The translations under genes and the position numbers were made by a program. Below are positions 6,716 through 13,946 of a DNA stretch of 16,732 bases, one piece after another. Source of the DNA: Clostridiales bacterium (GTDB lineage Bacteria; Bacillota; Clostridia; Saccharofermentanales; Saccharofermentanaceae); contig JAGAFH010000006.1 of NCBI GenBank assembly GCA_017612755.1, forward strand, positions 1 to 16,732. The letters run 5' to 3'. The stretch's first letter is position 1; each line of letters begins with the position of its first letter. The notes under the pieces are model-generated. The model saw nothing but the letters and a program-made list of their open reading frames with translations, was not told where the DNA came from and did no database searches.

Positions 6716-9463
6716 ATGTCTTTTTTAACTGCGCTTTATACACTTCTTATAAGACCTTTGGAGCTCTTATTTGAGATAATATTCTGCATGGCAAACAGGA
6801 TCGTTCATCATCCGGGCCTTGCAATTATTGCATTGAGCCTTGCCATGAACTTCCTGGTACTGCCCCTGTACAAAAGGGCAGATGCCATGCAGGAAGAGGA
6901 GCGTAAGACAGAAGAGAAGATAGGCCCCTGGCAGGAGAAGATCAAGAAGACCTTCAAGGGTGATGAGCGTTTCATGATGCTCCAGGCTTTTTACCGGGAA
7001 AATAACTATAAGCCTACGGATGCGCTTAAGGGATCTCTTTCCCTTATGCTGGAGATACCTTTCTTTATCGCAGCCTACAGGATGCTGTCATCCTTAAAGC
7101 TCCTTCAGGGAGTAAAGTTCGGCCCTATCGCCGATCTGGGAGCTCCGGATCACATGATAGTCATAGGTGCCCTGGCCATAAACCTTCTGCCCATCCTTAT
7201 GACCCTCATAAACATCATCTCCAGCGCCATCTACACCAAGGGACTTCCCATTAAAGCTAAAGTACAGCTTTACGGAATGGCCCTTATCTTCCTGGTGTTC
7301 CTTTACAATTCCCCGGCGGGACTTGTATTTTACTGGACACTCAACAATCTGTTCTCACTTGTGAAGAACATCTTCTATAAGCTTAAGAACCCCAGGCTTA
7401 TCCTGGCCGTCATGTCTGCTCTTGCAGGCGTTGGCATCATAGGATATTCGGTATTTAAGCATAATGATCTTTATACCCAGAGATTTGTCAGACTGTTGAT
7501 CGTGGGGATCCTCTTTCTTATTCCCCTTGCGGTCATCATCCTTAAGAAGCATGTTTCCTTCCCAAAGAAGGATCTTTTGGGCAGGGAGAAGGCGAGAGCC
7601 TCACTCTTCTTTTTTCCTGCTCTGTTCATGACGGTCTTTACGGGACTTCTTATCCCCTCTGCAGTGATCGAATCTTCCGTTGCCGAGTTTACGGATCCCG
7701 CTGCCATGGCAGATCCCGTAAGGTATCTTTATTATTCAGGATGTATCGCGGCCGGCTATTTTATTATCTGGTTTGGTTTTTTCTATCTTCTTGCTTCGGA
7801 GACGGGGAAGAAGATCATGGGAATGATCTCATCTTCGGCAGCGGTAGTCTTTGTAGTGGATCATATGCTCTTCGGAAATGACCTGGGAACCCTTTCGCCT
7901 TCCCTGAAATATGAGGTCAAGCCTGAATATTCCGCAGCTAAACAGCTTATAAACCTGGTGGTCCTCTTTGTGGTCATCGCACTGGTGGTGCTGGCAGTCA
8001 GATTTCTGGGGAAGCAGACATCCTTTGTTATCATGGCAGCCTGCCTTGCTGTGGCAGGCATGTCAGTCATGAATATGAATTCCATATCAAAAGAGTATAA
8101 GACACTCGATTATATGGCGGATCAGAGTGAGACTCCCGAGTTTACCCTGAGCAGGGAAGGGCAGAATGTAGTGATCATAATGCTGGACCGTGCCCTGGGA
8201 GCCCAGATCCCTTATATCCTTAACGAGAGACCTGAGCTGATGGAGCAGTTTGACGGTTTCACCTATTATCCTGACACTTTATCCTTTGGCGGATATACTA
8301 TTTTCGGAACGCCACCTCTTTACGGAGGATATGAATATACCCCTGAGAATATGAACCTTAGAAGCGAAGACTCCCTGGAGGTAAAGCATGACGAAGCTTT
8401 GAGGGTAATGCCTTATCTTTTTGACGACAACGGATTTAATGTCACAGTCTGCGACCCCTCCTATGCGGGATATAAATGGACGCCGGATCTTTCCATCTAT
8501 TCTGATCATCCGGACATAAACACATATATAACGAATAATAAGTTTAACGACCTGGCGGATACATTGTCCGGCGGTACCGAGAGGATCAGGGAGAGAAATT
8601 TTTTCTTCTATTCCATCTTCAGATGCGCGCCTCTGCTCCTTCGCGGTAATATCTACAATCTGGGCGCATATAACGAGGCGGATCTTTCCAGCAGGATAGT
8701 GGCCTCCCAGTCTGTTGACAGCATGTCCGTAGCATCGGGATATGATCCTCTGTTTATGAATGCATATTCCGTTCTGGCCTGCCTTGACCAGATGACCATC
8801 ATAGATGAGGGGGGAAGCGACAACTTCCTTCTTATGACGAACGATACTACCCATGAGCCCACACTTCTCCAGGAGCCGGACTATACACCGGAGGCCTATG
8901 TCAACAATACGGAATTCGACCGGGATATGGAGCAGAGATATACCATTGACGGCAGGACCATGAGGATGGATAATTCCATGAGGATCATGCACTATGACGT
9001 AAATATGGCGGCTCTGATCCAGCTGGGAGAGTGGTTTGACTACTTAAGGGAACAGGGTGTCTATGACAACACCAGGATCATAATCGTATCTGATCACGGC
9101 CGCGATATCGGCCAGTTCGATGATATGAAATTCTTCGACGGGGACCTTGACGTGGAACAGGTAAATCCTCTTCTGCTGGTCAAGGATTTTGATGCGGATG
9201 GATTTACGGTATCCGATGAGTTCATGACAAACGGTGATGTCCCTGTACTGGCTTTTGACGGCCTTATCGAAGACCCGGTCAATCCTTTTACCGGAAATCT
9301 TATAACTAATGAAGACAAATATAGCGGAGATCTTCATGTCTTCCATTCTGACATGTGGTCTATCGATGATAATAACGGAAATACATTCTTAAGTGACGAC
9401 TGGTACAGCGTTCACGACAGTATATTTGAGGAGGAGAACTGGGAGTATTTGGGGTTCTATTGA
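6716..9463 (+). CDS. YidC-like membrane domain fused to alkaline-phosphatase-superfamily phosphotransferase, copy 2
   Basis: A 915-aa paralog with the same three-part layout. The YidC-like core (1-226) is almost identical to copy 1, including N45 in place of the insertase arginine. The following transmembrane section (about 227-456) is much more diverged. The extracellular domain keeps all superfamily ligands: NVVIIMLDR (D491), threonine T528 in GGYTIFGTPPLYGG, NDTTHEP (H713) and IIIVSDHGRD (D793, H794). The C-terminus NWEYLGFY is shared with copy 1. ATG 6716 begins three bases after the upstream stop; only a weak GGGG at 6700-6703 can act as ribosome site, so translation is probably coupled to copy 1. 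Retained active-site residues argue for function rather than decay. The acceptor and donor are unknown; it may act on a different polymer or position from copy 1. Confidence 0.88.
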   Translation: MSFLTALYTLLIRPLELLFEIIFCMANRIVHHPGLAIIALSLAMNFLVLPLYKRADAMQEEERKTEEKIGPWQEKIKKTFKGDERFMMLQAFYRENNYKPTDALKGSLSLMLEIPFFIAAYRMLSSLKLLQGVKFGPIADLGAPDHMIVIGALAINLLPILMTLINIISSAIYTKGLPIKAKVQLYGMALIFLVFLYNSPAGLVFYWTLNNLFSLVKNIFYKLKNPRLILAVMSALAGVGIIGYSVFKHNDLYTQRFVRLLIVGILFLIPLAVIILKKHVSFPKKDLLGREKARASLFFFPALFMTVFTGLLIPSAVIESSVAEFTDPAAMADPVRYLYYSGCIAAGYFIIWFGFFYLLASETGKKIMGMISSSAAVVFVVDHMLFGNDLGTLSPSLKYEVKPEYSAAKQLINLVVLFVVIALVVLAVRFLGKQTSFVIMAACLAVAGMSVMNMNSISKEYKTLDYMADQSETPEFTLSREGQNVVIIMLDRALGAQIPYILNERPELMEQFDGFTYYPDTLSFGGYTIFGTPPLYGGYEYTPENMNLRSEDSLEVKHDEALRVMPYLFDDNGFNVTVCDPSYAGYKWTPDLSIYSDHPDINTYITNNKFNDLADTLSGGTERIRERNFFFYSIFRCAPLLLRGNIYNLGAYNEADLSSRIVASQSVDSMSVASGYDPLFMNAYSVLACLDQMTIIDEGGSDNFLLMTNDTTHEPTLLQEPDYTPEAYVNNTEFDRDMEQRYTIDGRTMRMDNSMRIMHYDVNMAALIQLGEWFDYLREQGVYDNTRIIIVSDHGRDIGQFDDMKFFDGDLDVEQVNPLLLVKDFDADGFTVSDEFMTNGDVPVLAFDGLIEDPVNPFTGNLITNEDKYSGDLHVFHSDMWSIDDNNGNTFLSDDWYSVHDSIFEEENWEYLGFY
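6833..7392 (+). repeat. Near-identical 560-nt block, unit 2 (YidC-like core)
   Basis: Partner of the block at 4067-4626. Identity is about 96 percent by hand count with no indels, while flanking sequence in the same two genes is far less similar. The third paralog's corresponding region (about 9587-10146) is clearly diverged and not part of this near-identity. Confidence 0.85.
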
Positions 9464-9469
9464 TGTGAA

Positions 9470-12238
9470 ATGAATTTCTTTACTGCATTATACCTTTTGA
9501 TAATAAGACCGCTGGAGCTTATGTTCGAGATGATATTTGCCGTCACGAACAGACTTGTTCCTCATCCCGGTATCGCCATAATCTTTTTGAGCCTGGCTGT
9601 TAACTTTCTCGTGCTGCCTCTTTACAGGAGAGCAGATGCCATGCAGGTGGAAGAACGTGACAAGGAAGCCGGGATGGCTGAGGGCATCGCACACCTGAAG
9701 AAGACTTTCAAGGGCGATGAGCGTTTTATGATGCTCCAGACTTACTACAGGCAGAATGACTACAGTCCGACCCACGTTCTTAAAGGTTCGGTCTCTCTTT
9801 TCCTTCAGATACCTTTCTTCATGGCGGCGTACAGATTCCTTTCCGGAATGAAACTGATCAGAGGAGTATCCTTCGGCCCGATCAGGGATCTGGGAGCTCC
9901 CGATGCCATGTTTACCATAATGGGTTTTGACATCAACATCCTTCCCATACTTATGACCCTGATCAGTCTGGTGTCAGCTTATATCTACACCAGGGGACTT
10001 CCTGCCAAGTCCAGGATCCAGCTTTTCGTAATGGCTGCCTTCTTCCTGGTCTTCCTTTATAATTCCCCTTCGGGTCTTGCTTTTTACTGGCTTCTTAATA
10101 ACGTTTTTTCCATGATGAAAAATATATTCTACAGACTTAAGCGTCCGGGGCTGGTACTCTCTGTTATCGCTGCAGTCTGCGGAGCTTTGCTGATGGCATA
10201 TGCCCAGACATCCCATACCTATACTTCCAGGGTGGTCAATCTTACATTGGCAGGCATCGCCCTGGTCGTCCCCTTTGTTCTTGTGCTCTTTAAGGACAGG
10301 CTTCCTAAGATCAGGGTCGCTGATGCAAAGAAGGGAAACGGAGCCCTTTTCTTCCTGGGAGGACTTCTGGCATCTGCCCTCACCGGCATGCTGATCCCTT
10401 CGGAGGTTATGAAGACTTCTCCTGAGGAGTTTATCGACGAGATGACATATCACACACCCAATATCTATATCCTGTATTCGGGACTGATCGCCCTGGGACT
10501 TTTTGTGGTGTGGATGGGATTTTTCTATATCCTGGCTGCCCCTGCTGCAAAAAACCTTATGACCACCGGAATCCTTCTTATGGATGCGGTCTTTGTTACG
10601 GACTATATGTTTTTCGGGAAAGGTCTGGGCCAGCTCAATAACACACTGGTATTTGAAAAGGAGATCTTTTATTCCGGGCATCAGAAACTTATAAACCTGG
10701 CGGTACTTATAGTGGTGATCGCTGTTCTCGCATTTGTATTCATTAAGTTCAGAAAGATCGCTTTTGCAGTTGTCCTGGCGGGGGTCATTGCCGTTATCGG
10801 AATGTCCATTCCCAATATGAATAAGGTGCAGAGGGCTTTTTATAAAATGTCCTACATCAGGAAGAGCAATCCCCAGGCTACGATACCGTTGAGCACTGAA
10901 GGAAGAAATGTGGTAGTCATCTTCATGGACAGAGCTATCGGATGTTTTGCACCCTATATCTTTAATGAGGATCCCGATCTTCTCGAGCAGTTCGACGGGT
11001 TTACATATTATTCAAACTCCGTCGCTTTCGGATGCCATACCAAGTTTGCCGCAATGGCCCTGGAGGGAGGATATGAATATCTGCCCTGGCAGATAAACGA
11101 AAGGTCGGACGATCTTCTCGTAGATAAACAGAATGAGGCCCTTAAGGTAATGCCGGTGCTTTTCGACGAGAACGGCTTTGAGACTACCGTATGTGACCCG
11201 CCTTTTGCGGGATACAGGTGGACGCCGGATCTTTCCATCTATGACGACTATCCCGATATAAGGGCTTTTAATACGGAGGGCGCTTTTAATGATCTCAATG
11301 CCGAGTTCTCCCTTCAGACAGAAGTCATAAGGCAGCGGAATTTCTTCTGTTATTCCCTGTTTAAGGTGGTTCCCGTGGCATTTCAGGAGACCATCTACAA
11401 CAAGGGTATCTATAACAGGGTAGACGCGGATTATGATTACGAGGAGAATGATGATTTCACCCTGGGCCAGAGCAGGGACGGTTATCTGTCCTCAAACGGT
11501 GTTGAAGCAGAGTTTATGAACGCGTATACCGTCCTTACAAATCTTGATTATATTACTGATATACAGGATTCCGATGAGGATACTTTCCTTTTCTTTGCCA
11601 ACAATACCACCCACTGTATGCAGCTTTTGCAGGAACCGGAATATGAGCCCAGACAGCATGTTGACAATGTGGACTATGACGACGGGAACTGGGACAGGTT
11701 TACTGTAAACGGCAATACCTTGTTTATGGATTCCGATTGGAATATGATGCATTACCAGATAAACATGGCCTCATACAGGGAACTGGGTGACTGGTTCGAT
11801 TACTTAAGGGAACAGGGAGTTTATGACAATACAAGGATCATAATATGTTCCGATCACGGATTTGACCTGAATCTTTACGATTATGCAGAAATGCATGATG
11901 ATCTTGATTTCAACATCTGTTTTGTAGACTGCCTGCTTATGGTCAAGGACTTTGATGCGGAAGGATTTACCGTGTCCGATGAATTTATGACCAATGCGGA
12001 TGTACCGTATCTGGCAACCGAAGGGGTCATAGATGATCCGGTCAATCCCTTTACCGGAGCGCCTCTTTCCATGGATTATAAGAACGATGGGGATCTTCTT
12101 ATCTGTTATTCCCACGACTTTAATGTATCTGATGATCTGGCAGACGGGGCGACACAATTTGCCCGCTGCGGATGGTACAGGGTCGTTCCGGGAGATATAT
12201 ATGATCTTGATAATTACTCTTATGCAGGTTATTCATAA
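9470..12238 (+). CDS. YidC-like membrane domain fused to alkaline-phosphatase-superfamily phosphotransferase, copy 3
   Basis: A 922-aa paralog, the most diverged of the three. The YidC-like core is recognisable throughout (KTFKGDERFMMLQ, IPFFMAAYRFLS, FLVFLYNSPSGLAFYW) and again has asparagine (N45) at the insertase arginine position. Middle transmembrane helices span about 228-450. In the extracellular domain the key residues are present: VVVIFMDR (D487), T524 in GCHTKFAAMALEGG, NNTTHCMQ (H715) and ICSDHGFD (D795, H796). However, the motif neighbours differ: THEP of the other copies becomes THCM, the DHGRD arginine becomes phenylalanine (F798), and the proline after the nucleophile is lost. 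The C-terminus (about 880-922) is also unlike NWEYLGFY and has its own sequence with a cysteine. This suggests a changed substrate or acceptor. The gene starts at ATG 9470, six bases past the stop of copy 2. Confidence 0.87.
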   Translation: MNFFTALYLLIIRPLELMFEMIFAVTNRLVPHPGIAIIFLSLAVNFLVLPLYRRADAMQVEERDKEAGMAEGIAHLKKTFKGDERFMMLQTYYRQNDYSPTHVLKGSVSLFLQIPFFMAAYRFLSGMKLIRGVSFGPIRDLGAPDAMFTIMGFDINILPILMTLISLVSAYIYTRGLPAKSRIQLFVMAAFFLVFLYNSPSGLAFYWLLNNVFSMMKNIFYRLKRPGLVLSVIAAVCGALLMAYAQTSHTYTSRVVNLTLAGIALVVPFVLVLFKDRLPKIRVADAKKGNGALFFLGGLLASALTGMLIPSEVMKTSPEEFIDEMTYHTPNIYILYSGLIALGLFVVWMGFFYILAAPAAKNLMTTGILLMDAVFVTDYMFFGKGLGQLNNTLVFEKEIFYSGHQKLINLAVLIVVIAVLAFVFIKFRKIAFAVVLAGVIAVIGMSIPNMNKVQRAFYKMSYIRKSNPQATIPLSTEGRNVVVIFMDRAIGCFAPYIFNEDPDLLEQFDGFTYYSNSVAFGCHTKFAAMALEGGYEYLPWQINERSDDLLVDKQNEALKVMPVLFDENGFETTVCDPPFAGYRWTPDLSIYDDYPDIRAFNTEGAFNDLNAEFSLQTEVIRQRNFFCYSLFKVVPVAFQETIYNKGIYNRVDADYDYEENDDFTLGQSRDGYLSSNGVEAEFMNAYTVLTNLDYITDIQDSDEDTFLFFANNTTHCMQLLQEPEYEPRQHVDNVDYDDGNWDRFTVNGNTLFMDSDWNMMHYQINMASYRELGDWFDYLREQGVYDNTRIIICSDHGFDLNLYDYAEMHDDLDFNICFVDCLLMVKDFDAEGFTVSDEFMTNADVPYLATEGVIDDPVNPFTGAPLSMDYKNDGDLLICYSHDFNVSDDLADGATQFARCGWYRVVPGDIYDLDNYSYAGYS

Positions 12239-12279
12239 ATGATATTATCTATAGGAAACAGGAATTAAAGGGATATTGT

Positions 12280-12999
12280 ATGTTCAGTTTAGTTGTACCG
12301 GCTTACAGGGAAGGAAAGAGCATTAGATGCAATCTGTTAAAGATGGCAGCTGTTCTCAGGGATGCCGGAATCGACTATGAGATCGTGGCTGTAAATGACG
12401 GCTCCCCTGACAACACATATGATGAGATCGTTAAGGCCTCGGAAGAGGATCCTTCCATCTGTCCCGTTACCTATGACGTGAACAGGGGAAAGGGCGGCGC
12501 CATCAAGGAAGGAATTATGATGAGCAGTGGCGATATCTTCGGGTTTATAGATGCTGATCTTGATATCGATCCCGATCATCTGCCCGTATTTCTTGAAAAG
12601 ATGACCTCTTCCGGATCCGACGTGGTGATCGGAAGCAAGATGCACCCGGAGTCACAGCTTGATTACCCGGCCATGAGAAGATTTGTATCCTGGGGATATT
12701 ATGTTATCCTTAAAGTCCTTTTCGGCATGAAGACAAAGGACACACAGACAGGTATCAAGCTTTATAAAGGGAGCCTCATAAAGGAGATAGTCCCGAAACT
12801 CAAGGTGAACGGGTACGCCTTTGACATAGAGATACTGGCTCTTGCAAACAGCAAAGGCGCAGTCATCACTGAGATGCCTGTCAGGGTGGGATATACAAGA
12901 GACGAATCTTTCGGTAGAATTAGGTTTAAAGATATATGGAAGATGTTTACCGATACCATAGGTATCTGGTGGAATCTGAGGATCAGGAAAAAATATTGA
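12280..12999 (+). CDS. GT2 glycosyltransferase, polyprenyl-phosphate sugar synthase type (ALG5/DPM1-like)
   Basis: A 239-aa GT-A fold enzyme expected to move glucose or mannose from a nucleotide sugar to undecaprenyl phosphate on the cytoplasmic face. Visible motifs run in family order: SLVVPAYREG at the N-terminus, VNDGSPDNT (D40), NRGKGGAIKEG (69-78), the metal motif DADLDIDP (D91, D93), DTQTGIKLY (154-162) and GYAFDIEIL (178-186). The last two are characteristic of dolichyl/polyprenyl-phosphate glucose and mannose synthases. There is no C-terminal transmembrane tail, unlike GtrB/DPMS types. The start is supported by AAAGGGAT ending about seven bases before ATG. The stop overlaps the manA start (TGATG), so a mannose-derived product is attractive, but sugar specificity cannot be read from the sequence. 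Confidence 0.85.
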   Translation: MFSLVVPAYREGKSIRCNLLKMAAVLRDAGIDYEIVAVNDGSPDNTYDEIVKASEEDPSICPVTYDVNRGKGGAIKEGIMMSSGDIFGFIDADLDIDPDHLPVFLEKMTSSGSDVVIGSKMHPESQLDYPAMRRFVSWGYYVILKVLFGMKTKDTQTGIKLYKGSLIKEIVPKLKVNGYAFDIEILALANSKGAVITEMPVRVGYTRDESFGRIRFKDIWKMFTDTIGIWWNLRIRKKY

Positions 13000-13946
13000 T
13001 GAGCGGTAATGAAAAGATAATAAAGCTTTCTGCTTCATATAAAGGTTATATCTGGGGCGGAAGAAGACTTATAGATGATTTCGGCATGGACTGCGGCCTG
13101 GACAGGCTGGCAGAAGCCTGGCTTGTTTCCGCCCATCCGGAAGGACAGTCCTCCGTCATAAGCGGCAAGGACGAAGGCATGATCTTCGGTGATTATATCG
13201 AGAAGTATTATCCTGAGATCACGAAGAAGGCTCTGTCTTCATCTGACAGATTCCCGCTTCTCGTTAAGCTCCTTGATGCCCAGTCAGATCTTTCAGTACA
13301 GGTACACCCGGACAATGAGTACGGCCTTGCCAATGACGGCCAGCCCGGCAAATCCGAGATGTGGCTCATCCTGGACAGCGCTCCCGGTGCCGGTATCTAT
13401 GTAGGTTTCAAGCAGGACATGACGGAAGAGGAAGTCATCTCTGCCGTTGAGGACGGAACGGTCCTCGAAAAGATGAATTTCTATCCCACATCAAAGGGAG
13501 AGGTATACTTTATCCCCGTAGGCACGGTCCACGCCATCGGCGCCGGAAACCTTATCTGCGAAGTCCAGAATTCAAGCACCTGTACATACAGGCTTTTCGA
13601 CTATAAGCGCACCGACAAGGATGGCAATATGAGGGAACTTCATCTTGATAAGGCACTCGCCGTTATGAACTACAGTAAGTTTGATGCGAAGGTGGAGCCT
13701 GACGGAACAGATACTATCCTCAGGTGCGATGACTTTATATGTGATCTTTATGAGGTCAGCGGTTCAAAAGAGATAGAGACGGATCCTTCAAGGTTTGACT
13801 GCCTTATCTGTGTAAGGGGATGCGTAAGTGCTTCTGCCGGTGATTCATGCGAGGAATTAAGCGCCGGTCAGTCTGCTTTCGTCGCTCCCGGTGTTTCAAA
13901 GATAACCCTTACGGGAGATGCGACGGTAGTCCTCTGTCACACCTGA
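12999..13946 (+). CDS. manA: Mannose-6-phosphate isomerase, class I
   Basis: Zinc-dependent cytosolic cupin that interconverts fructose 6-phosphate and mannose 6-phosphate, feeding GDP-mannose and mannosylation or allowing mannose catabolism. At 315 residues it has the short Bacillus-type length. The metal site is clear: SVQVHPDNEYG (Q101, H103), GKSEMW (E120) and GTVHAIGAG (H178), followed by EVQNSSTCTYRLFDY. The N-terminus SYKGYIWGG fits the family start. The frame is open upstream to an ATG at 12936, but that would place 21 extra residues inside the previous gene; ATG 12999 overlaps its stop by one base and has AGGA ten bases before it, so it is chosen here. The end overlaps the convergent MATE gene by 10 nt. 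Placement last in the operon suggests precursor supply for a sugar in the polymer. Confidence 0.9.
   Translation: MSGNEKIIKLSASYKGYIWGGRRLIDDFGMDCGLDRLAEAWLVSAHPEGQSSVISGKDEGMIFGDYIEKYYPEITKKALSSSDRFPLLVKLLDAQSDLSVQVHPDNEYGLANDGQPGKSEMWLILDSAPGAGIYVGFKQDMTEEEVISAVEDGTVLEKMNFYPTSKGEVYFIPVGTVHAIGAGNLICEVQNSSTCTYRLFDYKRTDKDGNMRELHLDKALAVMNYSKFDAKVEPDGTDTILRCDDFICDLYEVSGSKEIETDPSRFDCLICVRGCVSASAGDSCEELSAGQSAFVAPGVSKITLTGDATVVLCHT

Noticed and set aside
8279..8992. Minus-strand open frame of 237 codons inside fusion copy 2
   Set aside because: It is antisense to a conserved extracellular domain; the translation is rich in H, C and R with no domain or ribosome site, typical of a shadow frame.
9974..10681. 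Minus-strand open frame of 235 codons inside fusion copy 3
   Set aside because: It is antisense to conserved transmembrane sequence, low in plausible protein character, and without a supported start.
4067..12238. Repeated membrane-protein genes as a possible mobile element or assembly duplication
   Set aside because: There are no terminal repeats, transposase or identical flanks; the three copies differ strongly outside the core and all frames are intact, which fits old tandem paralogs.
12936..12998. Upstream extension of manA to the ATG at 12936
   Set aside because: The extra 21 residues overlap the GT2 gene and match nothing in the family; ATG 12999 has a ribosome site and the expected N-terminus.
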